A DNA stretch of 64,000 nucleotides from positions 196,601-260,600 of the forward strand of contig DFLT01000005.1 of the NCBI GenBank assembly GCA_002375465.1, read 5' to 3'. This document shows positions 9,672 to 17,635 of the stretch, piece after piece. The stretch's first letter is position 1; each line of letters starts with the position of its first letter. The position numbers and the translations under genes are program-made. This DNA is from Alphaproteobacteria bacterium UBA3612. GTDB taxonomy: Bacteria > Pseudomonadota > Alphaproteobacteria > Sphingomonadales > Sphingomonadaceae. The notes beneath the pieces are model-generated. The model did not search any database. It was given only the letters and a program-made list of their open reading frames with translations, and was not told where the DNA came from.

Positions 9672-10133
9672 CTACATTTCCGGCACTTCGACAGGTGCGG
9701 ACGATGCAGGCGCGGCATCATTGCCCGCTTCCTCGCCCGGAACGCTGACAGGATTTTCGCCGCCGTCGCCTGTGGCGGCTGGTGCGGCGTCCTGACCCTG
9801 CTGAGAGGTGTCCGCGCCCGTTTCCGTTCGCCCGGCCGCCAGGGCGGCCTGATGCGCGCGGGCTATGGCGCTTTGCGCTTCGGGCGACAAATTGCTGGCT
9901 TCCGCATCGATGCCCAGCTCCCGCAGCGAATTTGCCGTTTCGCGGGGGACGGTACTCGATGTGGACGTCGTTGATGCGGCTGCCGGGCTGGATACCGGCG
10001 AAAGGTTGCTCGCCCTAAGGGAACCATAAAAATAAATGAAGATGCCGCCGATGACGAAGATCCCGACGCCCAACCACAGCAGGAGGGCATTGCCGGGAAA
10101 GAAATTTCGCGGCTGCCGTTTTCGCATCACCAT
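9672..10133 (-). CDS. Hypothetical membrane-anchored protein, low-complexity tail
   Basis: 153 residues, not recognised. A basic N-terminus (MRKRQPRN) and a single hydrophobic segment at about residues 16-37 predict an N-in anchor. The remaining 115 residues are Ala/Ser/Thr/Glu rich and presumably disordered in the periplasm; the string ASNLSP occurs twice (about residues 42-47 and 79-84). The gene lies downstream of truA on the same strand, 197 bases away, and converges with the XrtA locus. Codon use is like the neighbours and the anchor is well formed, which favours a real gene. No function can be proposed. Confidence 0.6.
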   Translation of the reverse strand: MVMRKRQPRNFFPGNALLLWLGVGIFVIGGIFIYFYGSLRASNLSPVSSPAAASTTSTSSTVPRETANSLRELGIDAEASNLSPEAQSAIARAHQAALAAGRTETGADTSQQGQDAAPAATGDGGENPVSVPGEEAGNDAAPASSAPVEVPEM

Positions 10134-10330
10134 GGTCTCTGCCTTCCCGCCCCAATTCGGGTGGATCCGTGCTGTGGATCGCTATGCATCAATGTCCCTC
10201 AGAATTCGCCGAATCGAAGCAAGAATTAAGCCAACCTGTATAAGCGTTCGGAACCGTTAAGATTTATTCCCGTGCCGTTTAACCTCTCATGAAACCAATT
10301 ACAAATCTGTCAAGGAAACCGACACTTTTC
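10134..10330. other. Intergenic spacer between truA and the hypothetical gene
   Basis: This 197-base gap is AT-richer than its surroundings and lies upstream of the leftward gene ending at 9672. It presumably carries that gene's promoter, but I see no convincing -35/-10 pair, repeat or RNA structure in it. Confidence 0.4.
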
Positions 10331-11068
10331 TCAATATGTTGCGCATACGAAATAAAGTCCGTCCGGCGGTGCGTTAAGCCCTAGCCGGGACCGGTCGCGA
10401 GCAAGCAGTGCCTGCTTCATGTCCTCCGGCGTCCAGCGGCCGTCGCCCACCATGGCAAGGCAGCCGGTGATTGATCGAATCTGGTGGTGCAGGAAACTTG
10501 GCGCCTCCGCATCGACGATGATTCGGTCGCCCTCTCTTCGCACGGCCAGATGCGACATGGTCTTGATGGGGCTTTTCGCCTGGCACTGTGCCGCGCGAAA
10601 GGTGGTGAAATCATGTTTGCCGATCAGATGCTGGCTGGCGGCGTGCATGGCGGCCTCGTCCAGCTGTTGCGGCACGCGCCATTCGCGCCCGGTGGTCAGC
10701 GTCAGCGGCGCACGGCGATTGCGGATGACGTAGCGATAGGCGCGGGCCCTGCAATCGAACCGCGCATGAAAATCCTCTGAGACCTGGGCGCACTCCAGAA
10801 TCGCGATGGGATGCGGGCGCAGCTTTGCATTCAGCGCCTCTGACAGGCGGAACGGTGTGAAATCGCGCTGCAGATCGACATGGGCGACCTGACCCAGCGC
10901 ATGGACGCCCGAATCGGTGCGGCCACAGCCGAACAGTGTTGGCGTCTCACCCGCAAACTCTCCAAAGGCATCCTCGATCGCCGCCTGCACGGTCGCGCCA
11001 TGGGCCTGCCGCTGCCAGCCCATGAACGGGCGCCCGTCATATTCGATTGTCAGGCGATAGCGGGGCAC
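10331..11068 (-). CDS. truA: tRNA pseudouridine(38-40) synthase TruA
   Basis: 245 residues, the usual length. The catalytic Asp52 sits in GCGRTDSGVHA, and the N-terminal MPRYRLTIEYDG and GWQRQ segments are typical. It isomerises uridines 38-40 in the anticodon arm of tRNAs. Its start lies 19 bases inside the end of fmt, so fmt and truA form one leftward operon of tRNA-related genes. Nothing unusual is seen. Confidence 0.95.
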   Translation of the reverse strand: MPRYRLTIEYDGRPFMGWQRQAHGATVQAAIEDAFGEFAGETPTLFGCGRTDSGVHALGQVAHVDLQRDFTPFRLSEALNAKLRPHPIAILECAQVSEDFHARFDCRARAYRYVIRNRRAPLTLTTGREWRVPQQLDEAAMHAASQHLIGKHDFTTFRAAQCQAKSPIKTMSHLAVRREGDRIIVDAEAPSFLHHQIRSITGCLAMVGDGRWTPEDMKQALLARDRSRLGLNAPPDGLYFVCATY

Positions 11069-11967
11069 GGATCGATACGCGCGGGCATGGCAAAGCCGTT
11101 CAGGAAATCCTTAATACCGACGGGGCGTTTCCCCGGCCGCTGGACCAGCCGCAGCCGCAGGGCATCGGTACCACAGGCGATGACACGTCCCTCGTCCAGA
11201 ACCGTACCTGCTGCACCGCGGTCGGCAACCACCGCGGCCTCCAACACCTTGATCCGTTCGCCATTGGCGAGGAACCAAGCGCCTGGGGCGGGATTGAACG
11301 CCCGCACGGCGCGCTCCACGTCCACGGCATCGCGCGTGAAGTCCAGCTCGGCCTCCGCCTTGTCGATCTTTCGCGCATATGTCGCGCCCTCATGCGGCTG
11401 CGGTTCGGCACGCAGCGCGGCAAGATCGCCAAGCGCCTCGACTGTCAGCTCGGCCCCGACGAGCGCCAGCTCGTCTGTCAGCATCCCTGCCGTCTTTCCC
11501 GCGATTTCCACCTGCCGCGTCAACAGCATCGCCCCAGTGTCCAGCCCCGCATCCATCTGCATGATGGTCACGCCCGTCACCCTGTCGCCATCCAGAATGG
11601 CGCGCTGCACCGGCGCCGCACCGCGCCAGCGCGGCAATAGAGATGCGTGTATGTTGATACAGCCGTGGCGGGGGGCGTCGAGGATCGCCTGCGGCAGGAT
11701 CAGGCCATAGGCAGCGACGATGGCCACATCCAGATCCAGCCCTGCAAAGGCGGTTTGCTCCGCCGCCCCCTTCAGGGACTCGGGATGGCGCACCAGCAGG
11801 TCGAGTTCCTGCGCAAGTTCATGCACGGCAGAACGCTGCACCTTCTTTCCGCGCCGCGCGGCGCGGGGCGGCTGTGTGTAAACGGCGGCGATGTCATGCC
11901 CCGCCGCGTGCAGCTGCCGCAGGGCGGTCGCGGCGAAAGGAGGGGTTCCCATAAAGGCGAGGCGCAT
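11050..11967 (-). CDS. fmt: Methionyl-tRNA formyltransferase
   Basis: 305 residues. MRLAFMGTPPFA is the conserved N-terminus, and HASLLPRWRGAAPVQRAI contains the catalytic His and the SLLPRWRG formyl-tetrahydrofolate loop; the C-terminal OB-like domain is present. It formylates initiator Met-tRNA in the cytoplasm. Its partner enzyme peptide deformylase, which removes the formyl group from new proteins, is encoded at 12717-13253 on the opposite strand, with recR between them. Confidence 0.95.
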   Translation of the reverse strand: MRLAFMGTPPFAATALRQLHAAGHDIAAVYTQPPRAARRGKKVQRSAVHELAQELDLLVRHPESLKGAAEQTAFAGLDLDVAIVAAYGLILPQAILDAPRHGCINIHASLLPRWRGAAPVQRAILDGDRVTGVTIMQMDAGLDTGAMLLTRQVEIAGKTAGMLTDELALVGAELTVEALGDLAALRAEPQPHEGATYARKIDKAEAELDFTRDAVDVERAVRAFNPAPGAWFLANGERIKVLEAAVVADRGAAGTVLDEGRVIACGTDALRLRLVQRPGKRPVGIKDFLNGFAMPARIDPCPAIA

Positions 11968-12101
11968 GCGCGCGGGCTACGCCGCCGGTGACTGTTGCGC
12001 AACCTTTGTCGCGGGCGGGTGGGCCTGTCGATGCCTTGCCCGCCGGGCATAAGAACGGCCGCTTCAATTGGTGCGCTTGTTCACTTTGCGTCCCGCCCTA
12101 A

Positions 12102-12710
12102 ATGAACATCATGTCATCTCCTGAAATCGAAGCGCTGACCCAGGCTCTCTCGCGTCTCCCCGGGCTTGGCCCCCGGTCGGCCCGGCGAGCGGTCCTGCAC
12201 CTGCTGAAAAGGCGAGAGACTGCGTTGAAGCCCTTGCAGGCGGCGTTGCAGGCCGTCGATCTGTGCATGTCCACCTGTTCGATCTGCGGCAATATCGATA
12301 CGTCCGATCCTTGCCATATCTGTACAGATCACCGCCGCGACGAAACGTTGCTGGCCGTTGTGGAGGAGGTGGCGGACCTGTGGGCGATGGATCGCGCGCG
12401 CCTGTTCGCCGGGCGCTATCACGTCCTTGGCGGCAGGCTGTCCGCGCTGGAGGGCGTCGGCCCCGATGATTTGTCGGTGGAACCCTTGCTGGCGCGCGTT
12501 CGCGGCGGCGTCGTCAGCGAAGTGGTCCTCGCCATGAACGCCACCATGGAGGGGCAGACCACGCTGCATTATCTTGCCGAACGGCTGCAGGATGCCGGTG
12601 TGTCGGTAACCACGCTGGCGCATGGCGTTCCGGTCGGGGGCGAACTGGACTATCTGGATGAGGGCACGATCGCCCAAGCCTTGCGGGCGCGGCGACCGCT
12701 TTCTACATAG
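12102..12710 (+). CDS. recR: Recombination mediator protein RecR
   Basis: 202 residues. The helix-hairpin-helix LPGLGPRSARR, the four-cysteine zinc finger (CSICGNID then CHIC) and a Toprim domain are all present. RecR works with RecO and RecF to load RecA at gaps. A second possible start lies three codons downstream (MSSPEIEAL at 12111); no strong ribosome binding site separates the two. The stop is six bases from the def start, so recR and def are probably cotranscribed. dnaX and the YbaB gene, often next to recR, are not here. Confidence 0.94.
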   Translation: MNIMSSPEIEALTQALSRLPGLGPRSARRAVLHLLKRRETALKPLQAALQAVDLCMSTCSICGNIDTSDPCHICTDHRRDETLLAVVEEVADLWAMDRARLFAGRYHVLGGRLSALEGVGPDDLSVEPLLARVRGGVVSEVVLAMNATMEGQTTLHYLAERLQDAGVSVTTLAHGVPVGGELDYLDEGTIAQALRARRPLST

Positions 12711-12716
12711 GCCGCT

Positions 12717-13253
12717 ATGGCTATTCTTCCTATTGTCGAGACCCCGGACCCACGCCTGAAGCAGGTGTCGCAGCCCGTCGATGCCGTCACTGACGAGCTG
12801 CGCCGTCTGATGGACGATATGCTGGAAACGATGTACGCGGCGCCGGGCATTGGCCTCGCGGCGATACAGGTGGGTGAACCCGTGCGGGTTCTCGTCATAG
12901 ATCTGCAGGAACTGCCGGAGGGCGAGGAAGACGAGGATAAGCGCGTGCGTGCGCCCCTTTATTTCGTGAATCCGGAAATCCTCGAACGGTCGCAGGAAAT
13001 GACGACCTATAATGAGGGCTGCCTGTCGGTGCCGGAGCAATATGCCGAAATCGACCGCCCCTCCGTCATTCGTGCCCGCTGGCTCGATTATGACGGCAAT
13101 GCTCATGAACAGGAAATCGACGGTTTCCTTGCCACCGTGCTGCAGCACGAGATGGACCATCTGGAGGGCATCCTCTTCATCGATCATCTGTCCAAGCTGA
13201 AGCGCGACATGGTCCTGAAGAAGCTGACGAAGATGCGGAAGCTGGCCGCCTGA
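12717..13253 (+). CDS. def: Peptide deformylase
   Basis: 178 residues. All three metal-site motifs are intact: GIGLAAIQVG, EGCLS with the cysteine ligand, and QHEMDHLEG with two histidine ligands and the catalytic Glu. It removes the N-formyl group from nascent proteins. Here it follows recR rather than the adjacent fmt, which is divergent. The stop codon is followed by a 390-base region without a convincing gene. Confidence 0.95.
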   Translation: MAILPIVETPDPRLKQVSQPVDAVTDELRRLMDDMLETMYAAPGIGLAAIQVGEPVRVLVIDLQELPEGEEDEDKRVRAPLYFVNPEILERSQEMTTYNEGCLSVPEQYAEIDRPSVIRARWLDYDGNAHEQEIDGFLATVLQHEMDHLEGILFIDHLSKLKRDMVLKKLTKMRKLAA

Positions 13254-13464
13254 TCAGACGGCTGCCTCGCGGGCGGCTTCAATTTCCTCCTGTGCGGCAA
13301 TGACGGCCTCTTGGTATTTGTAGGGAAGCGCACAGCGAACCGCACAGATTAGTGTCCGTGCCGACACGGTGTAGGATAAATCGACCGGAATTGGCTGAAA
13401 TCTAATTGGAAAATAGGATTCCAAATGAGACTCTTCCGCTCGTTCCTTCTCATCGTCACGTCGG

Positions 13465-13493
13465 AAAAACCCCCGCCTCGCTTTGCGGGCGGG
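13465..13493 (-). terminator. Rho-independent terminator after the purF-SDR operon
   Basis: Read leftward, a GC stem of nine pairs with one bulged base (CCCGCC/CGC against GCGGGCGGG, plus-strand 13472-13493) closes a three-base loop and is followed by five U residues (plus-strand A's at 13465-13469). It lies about 150 bases beyond the SDR stop codon, in the correct orientation to end the purF-SDR transcript. Confidence 0.6.
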
Positions 13494-13512
13494 CGCACCG
13501 GCCCCCGTATAG

Positions 13513-13542
13513 GTACGCGCGCGCGTGCGCGCACATGCGCGC
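13513..13542. repeat. 30-base alternating purine-pyrimidine (Z-DNA-prone) tract
   Basis: Every step from 13513 to 13542 alternates purine and pyrimidine, mostly CG and a few TA/CA steps. Such tracts can adopt left-handed Z-DNA under negative supercoiling. It lies between two convergent transcription units. A biological role is not implied by the sequence alone. Confidence 0.7.
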
Positions 13543-13643
13543 TGAGTGTGCGTTTTGTCCGGTTCGCCTGATCGGTGGGGGGTGTCCGGTTTGTGCCGCC
13601 GCACCGGCGTCGGCGTGTATCGGCGCGAAAATCGACGGTTGAA

Positions 13644-14318
13644 CTAGCGGCGCAGTTTTCCGGCGATTTCGTCCGCTACGTCCTCAGGCGACCTCAGCTT
13701 CGTCTGGTCTTCTCCGGGAAAGGCCTTTGCCCGCATCGCCGTCGCGGTACCGCCCGGATCGACGACATGGGTAAGGACGTCGGCCAGGCCGTCCATTTCT
13801 TCGCCATAGCTTTGCACCAGCGTCACCAGCGCGGACTTTGACGCGGCATAGGGTCCCCAAAAGGCACGCGGCGTCTTTGCGACAGAGGATGTGATCGCAA
13901 CCACATCCGCCTTCGGCGCGGCACGAAGCAGCGGATCGAACGCCTTCAGCAGGCGAAAATTGGCGGTGACGTTCAGCTTGAACAGCGTCTCGAACTCGTC
14001 GGGATCGCTATGGGGCAGGGGCCCAAGGTCGCCCAGCATGGCCGCGTTCAGGATCAGGGCGTCCAGCCGACCCCAGCGACCAGCAACGGCCTGCGCCAGC
14101 CTGTCCACCGCCTCGAAATCGGCAAGGTCGAACGGCGCGAGCGTCGCGGTGCCGCCGGCTGCGTGGATCTCGTCCTCGACTTCTTCGAGACCGCCTTCGG
14201 TGCGGGCGGTCAGGAGAACATGATAACCCTGTGCCGCCAGATGTTTTGCAGTGGCGGCGCCAATGCCGCGGGACGCACCGGTGACGAGCGCGAGAGCCTG
14301 GGGAGACGCGCCACTCAT
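13644..14318 (-). CDS. SDR family NAD(P)-dependent oxidoreductase
   Basis: 224 residues, a classical short-chain dehydrogenase. The cofactor motif TGASRGIG is near residue 13, NAA (in place of the more common NAG) near 91, and the catalytic Ser and YAASK motif near 139-157. The substrate is unknown; the sequence resembles YciK-like SDRs. The start overlaps the purF stop by four bases (ATGA), so it is the second gene of a purF operon, an arrangement recurrent in sphingomonads as far as I recall. Transcription probably ends at the terminator at 13465-13493. Confidence 0.87.
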   Translation of the reverse strand: MSGASPQALALVTGASRGIGAATAKHLAAQGYHVLLTARTEGGLEEVEDEIHAAGGTATLAPFDLADFEAVDRLAQAVAGRWGRLDALILNAAMLGDLGPLPHSDPDEFETLFKLNVTANFRLLKAFDPLLRAAPKADVVAITSSVAKTPRAFWGPYAASKSALVTLVQSYGEEMDGLADVLTHVVDPGGTATAMRAKAFPGEDQTKLRSPEDVADEIAGKLRR

Positions 14319-15775
14319 TCCGCGGCCTGCGCTGCCAGCAGGCTGAACTGGTCCGGTCCCGCTTCATCCTCCTGATCGGTCAGGCTGGTGGGATAGGCGC
14401 CGGTGAAACAAGCGTCGCAAAATTGCGGCTTGGTATCATCGCGCGATGCAAGGCCGAGCGCGCGGTAAAGGCCGTCGACAGTGATGAACGACAGGCTGTC
14501 CGCCTTGATGAAGGCGCGCATCCGTTCGATGTCCATCTGCGCCGCCAGCAATTTGGAACGATCCGGCGTATCGACGCCATAGAAGCAGGGATTGCGCGTC
14601 GGCGGGCTCGCAATGCGCATGTGCACCTCCTTCGCCCCGGCATCACGCATCATCTGCACGATCTTCAGGCTGGTGGTGCCGCGCACGATACTGTCATCGA
14701 TCAGGACGACGCGCTTGCCCTCGACGACGCCGCGATTGGCATTGTGTTTCAGCTTCACCGACAGGTCGCGAATGCCCTGACCCGGCTGAATGAAGGTGCG
14801 ACCGACATAATGGGATCGGATGATACCCTGTTCGAAGGGGATACCCGCTTCCTGTGCAAACCCCAGCGCGGCGGGGTTGCCGCTGTCCGGGACGGGAACG
14901 ACGACATCGGCGTCGACCGGACTTTCCTTCGCCAGCTCGGACCCGATGTTCTTCCTGACCGCATAGACGCTGTTGCCGTCCAGCGTGCTGTCGGGCCGCG
15001 AGAAATAGACATGTTCGAAAATACACGGACGTGGGGCGTGATCGCCAAAGGGGCGCAGGGACCGGATGCCCTTTTCGCCGATCACAAGCAGCTCGCCGGG
15101 ATCGACCTGGCGGATGAAGGTCGCGCCAACGATGTCCAGCGCCACCGTTTCGGATGCCACGATATAGGTTTCTTCCAGCTTGCCCAGAACCAGCGGGCGA
15201 ATGCCCAGCGGGTCGCGACAGGCGATCAGTCCTTCCGGCGTCAGACAGGCAAGGCTGTAGGCGCCCTCCACCTGCTTCAGCGCGTCGATGATTCGGTCGA
15301 GAAGCGGCCGGTACGCCGATGTCGCGACCAGGTGGATCAGAACCTCCGTGTCGCTGGTCGACTGGAAGATGGAGCCGCGCTTGTTCAGCGCCTTCCTAAG
15401 GTGCAGCGCGTTGGAGATATTGCCGTTATGCGCCACCGCGAAGCCACCCGAAGACAGTTCGGCGAACAGGGGCTGCACATTGCGCATGGCCGTCTCGCCC
15501 GTTGTCGAATAACGCACATGACCGATGGCGGCATGGCCGGGCAATTGCCGGATCGCTTCCTCCGAATCGAAATTGCCGGCGACGTGACCCATTTCCCGCT
15601 TGGTATAGAACAGCGTACCGTCCCAGCTGGAAATGCCCGCCGCCTCCTGCCCGCGATGCTGCAGCGCATGCAGGCCCAGCGCGGTCAGCGCCGCGGCCCC
15701 CTCGGCGCCATATACGCCGAATACGCCGCACTCCTCGCGCAGCTTGTCGTCGTCGAAAGGATTGGTTGTGAGCAT
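14315..15775 (-). CDS. purF: Amidophosphoribosyltransferase
   Basis: 486 residues from the ATG at 15773-15775. A 15-residue propeptide precedes the catalytic Cys16 (REECGVFGVYG), as in PurF enzymes that mature by N-terminal cleavage. The glutaminase domain has the HRGQEAAGI loop, and the phosphoribosyltransferase domain has VVLIDDSIVRGTTS, the PRPP-binding loop. It catalyses the first committed step of purine synthesis, making phosphoribosylamine from PRPP and glutamine. A longer in-frame start upstream is unlikely because the 5' extension is not conserved-looking. Confidence 0.95.
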   Translation of the reverse strand: MLTTNPFDDDKLREECGVFGVYGAEGAAALTALGLHALQHRGQEAAGISSWDGTLFYTKREMGHVAGNFDSEEAIRQLPGHAAIGHVRYSTTGETAMRNVQPLFAELSSGGFAVAHNGNISNALHLRKALNKRGSIFQSTSDTEVLIHLVATSAYRPLLDRIIDALKQVEGAYSLACLTPEGLIACRDPLGIRPLVLGKLEETYIVASETVALDIVGATFIRQVDPGELLVIGEKGIRSLRPFGDHAPRPCIFEHVYFSRPDSTLDGNSVYAVRKNIGSELAKESPVDADVVVPVPDSGNPAALGFAQEAGIPFEQGIIRSHYVGRTFIQPGQGIRDLSVKLKHNANRGVVEGKRVVLIDDSIVRGTTSLKIVQMMRDAGAKEVHMRIASPPTRNPCFYGVDTPDRSKLLAAQMDIERMRAFIKADSLSFITVDGLYRALGLASRDDTKPQFCDACFTGAYPTSLTDQEDEAGPDQFSLLAAQAAE

Positions 15776-15881
15776 GAACAGAGGTTCCGGACGGCTGCGG
15801 AGTAGCCCGCATATAGGCGCGTCGCATACGAATGTCACCAAAGGGACTGCCATGCGTTGGGCGCATGAAAGGAGAAAAGAA

Positions 15882-16130
15882 ATGGCAAAGGAACACGGTT
15901 CGCAGATCAAGAACGATGAGACCTATGAAGAGCTGAGGGATCAGGGCGCTTCGAAGGAGAAGGCCGCCCGCATCGCAAACGCGCAGGCCAGCGGAAGTGT
16001 GGATCGCGACAGCAGAAAATATGAGGACCGCACAAAGGACGAGCTTTACGAGGAGGCCCAGGAAATCGGCATAGAGGGCCGGTCGGACATGTCGAAGGAC
16101 GAGCTGATCGAGGCGCTGAGAAATCATTGA
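15882..16130 (+). CDS. Small Rho-N-like domain protein
   Basis: 82 residues, starting at an ATG eight bases after an AAAGGAG ribosome binding site. The protein is highly charged; the C-terminal RSDMSKDELIEALRNH is the SAP-like helix-extended-helix motif seen in the Rho N-terminal domain, and the middle (TKDELYEEAQEIGIEG) looks like a second, weaker half of the same motif. Proteins of this type occur widely in proteobacteria without a known role and could bind nucleic acid. It is transcribed divergently from purF and reads toward hisI. Confidence 0.75.
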   Translation: MAKEHGSQIKNDETYEELRDQGASKEKAARIANAQASGSVDRDSRKYEDRTKDELYEEAQEIGIEGRSDMSKDELIEALRNH

Positions 16131-16161
16131 AGGTGGGGGCCGTCGCGATTAGCCTGTCGCC

Positions 16162-16524
16162 ATGAACATGCGCGAAGAGGGCGACACGCTCGACCTGAAA
16201 TTCAATGCCGATGGCCTCGTGACCGCCGTGGCCACCGATGTGGCCACGGGCGAAGTCCTGATGCTGGCCCACATGAATGCAGAGGCGTTCCGCCTGACTC
16301 AGGAAACCGGAAAGGCGCATTTCTGGTCCCGATCCCGCAAATCATTGTGGATGAAAGGGGAAACCAGTGGAAACGTGTTGCGCGTCCGCGAAATCCGCGT
16401 CGACTGCGATCAGGACGCGATATGGTTGCAGGTCGAGCCAACAGGGCCAGCCTGTCACACCGGGCGGCGGAGTTGTTTTTATCGACGCGTCGACAAAGAC
16501 GGATCGCTAATCCACGACGCATAA
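16162..16524 (+). CDS. hisI: Phosphoribosyl-AMP cyclohydrolase
   Basis: 120 residues, the size of a monofunctional HisI. The motifs HFWSRSRKSLWMKGETSGN, VDCDQDA and GPACHTGRRSCFYR carry the zinc cysteines and magnesium aspartates. The enzyme opens the purine ring of PR-AMP in the third step of histidine synthesis. It stands apart from other his genes here. An alternative start two codons in (MREEGD) is possible. A strong bidirectional hairpin follows at once. Confidence 0.94.
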   Translation: MNMREEGDTLDLKFNADGLVTAVATDVATGEVLMLAHMNAEAFRLTQETGKAHFWSRSRKSLWMKGETSGNVLRVREIRVDCDQDAIWLQVEPTGPACHTGRRSCFYRRVDKDGSLIHDA

Positions 16525-16555
16525 AAATGGGGCGCGGATTCGCCGCGCCCCATTT
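16525..16555. terminator. Bidirectional intrinsic terminator between hisI and the PEP-CTERM gene
   Basis: A perfect 13-pair stem (AAATGGGGCGCGG at 16525-16537, its complement at 16543-16555) closes a five-base loop. A/T runs at both ends make it fit both strands, as expected between the convergent hisI and DUF4394 genes. The hisI stop codon is inside the left flank. Confidence 0.9.
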
Positions 16556-16571
16556 CTAACGATGGCGACCT

Positions 16572-17483
16572 TCAGGCGCGGCGACGGCGCGCTGCGATCA
16601 GGCCCGCGAGACCCAGACCGAGAAGACCCAAAGCCGCGGGTTCCGGCACGTCTTCGACCGCCGGGGCGACTGCCAGACCCAGCAAACCGCCAAGACCGGC
16701 CTGTAGATCGCCAAGGCGGGTTGCCTCAGCCGTCGTCAGGTTGATGCTGAACAGTTCGAAGCCGATCTCGCCGGTGTCGAGGAGCGCGTAGGCCGTATTG
16801 GACGAACCATCGACAGACAGAATATCGAACCCCGCATCTTCACCGAAATCCAGCATCATGCCGTCGATCATCAGCGTTCCGATGGTGTCGAGGATGCCCG
16901 TATTGTTCGCCAGCGTTGCCAGTGAGTTTAGGTCGGAATCGAGGACGTACTGCGTGGTGTTGCCCGCGACGCCATTATTGGCGGCAAAGCTGTTCGTATA
17001 GGCATTGCCGACGATGGAGGGGATGACGCCTTCGTTCTCGTCACCTGCGTCATAGGCCAGCATGGTCACGCGCGTCGTGCCGCCATCATTCGGATTATAT
17101 ACGATATTTTCGCGGTTCGTATTGACGGTGCGCAGGCGGTCGATGGTCGGGTTGAAATCGATGTCGCCGCTCATCACCCCTGTGGGCTCTGCCGCAGGAG
17201 ATGGGCTGGCCAGCGTCGCTACACCTGTCGTGGAATTGATGGTGTAGTAGCTGTCATTTTCGTCAGAATAGCCGTAAAGCTGCCCGTCCAGGGGACGGAA
17301 ATCGACACCCATTAAATTGGCTGCACCCGAAATAGCCGTCTGGTTGACGGTTCCCGGCGCATCGACATCGAAGCTGACCAGCGTCGTGCCATTATTGCTG
17401 AGCGTGTAAGCGGTGGGGCCTGCCAAGGCCGAAGTGGCTATGCCGGCAAGCAGGGTGGCGGCTGTTTTTGTAATCAACTTCAT
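16572..17483 (-). CDS. Secreted DUF4394 domain protein with PEP-CTERM sorting signal
   Basis: 303 residues. A signal peptide ends near SALA-GP at residue 21. The body is a DUF4394 repeat-like beta domain (LMGVDFRPLDGQLYGY; DIDFNPTIDRLRTV), often found in secreted proteins. The C-terminus has the full tripartite sorting tail: VPEPAALG, a hydrophobic helix, and a final RRRR cluster. XrtA cleaves such tails, and XrtA is encoded at 6195-7745, so this protein is its likely substrate and would end up on the cell surface or in the polysaccharide. A sigma-54 promoter precedes it. Its biochemical role is unknown. Confidence 0.9.
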   Translation of the reverse strand: MKLITKTAATLLAGIATSALAGPTAYTLSNNGTTLVSFDVDAPGTVNQTAISGAANLMGVDFRPLDGQLYGYSDENDSYYTINSTTGVATLASPSPAAEPTGVMSGDIDFNPTIDRLRTVNTNRENIVYNPNDGGTTRVTMLAYDAGDENEGVIPSIVGNAYTNSFAANNGVAGNTTQYVLDSDLNSLATLANNTGILDTIGTLMIDGMMLDFGEDAGFDILSVDGSSNTAYALLDTGEIGFELFSINLTTAEATRLGDLQAGLGGLLGLAVAPAVEDVPEPAALGLLGLGLAGLIAARRRRA

Positions 17484-17527
17484 TACGATACTCCCAAATC
17501 AACACTGTTCCCCGCCGTTACGAACAC

Positions 17528-17542
17528 GCAATCATTGTGCCA
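17528..17542 (-). promoter_or_regulatory. Sigma-54 (-24/-12) promoter of the PEP-CTERM gene
   Basis: Read on the minus strand the site is TGGCAC-N5-TTGC, with exactly ten bases between the invariant GG and GC. Transcription should start near 17516, about 33 bases before the ATG at 17483; a GGGAG ribosome binding site lies in that leader. Two copies of AGTTAACC lie upstream at 17549-17556 and 17593-17600, and could belong to an activator site. Sigma-54 control through PrsK/PrsR is known for PEP-CTERM genes in other bacteria. Confidence 0.8.
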
Positions 17543-17635
17543 GTTAGAAGTTAACCTTGGTTAGCAACCACTTCCGCCGCATTCCGCCGCTGAGTTAACC
17601 ATAAGTGTAAAGCAGGCCGACAGCTGCGGCTCTTC

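Larger units (their letters stand above)
13254..13643. other. Convergent intergenic region between def and the SDR gene
   Basis: The region holds a leftward terminator (13465-13493) and a 30-base alternating purine-pyrimidine tract (13513-13542). A leftward frame of 116 codons (13254-13604) spans it, but its first half is Arg/Thr/Pro low complexity translated from the GC repeat, it crosses the terminator, and it has no ribosome binding site, so I do not call it a gene. Its last 25 codons encode a helix-like Ala/Glu-rich stretch (YQEAVIAAQEEIEAA), the only part that might be meaningful. Confidence 0.5.

Noticed and set aside
13254..13604. Leftward 116-codon ORF between def and the SDR gene
   Set aside because: It crosses an intrinsic terminator and the alternating CG tract, is low-complexity Arg/Thr/Pro in its first half, and has no ribosome binding site.
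17549..17600. AGTTAACC direct repeats as proven activator sites of the sigma-54 promoter
   Set aside because: Eight-base repeats 44 bases apart can occur by chance, and the nearer copy is too close to -24 for a standard enhancer site; kept only as a remark.
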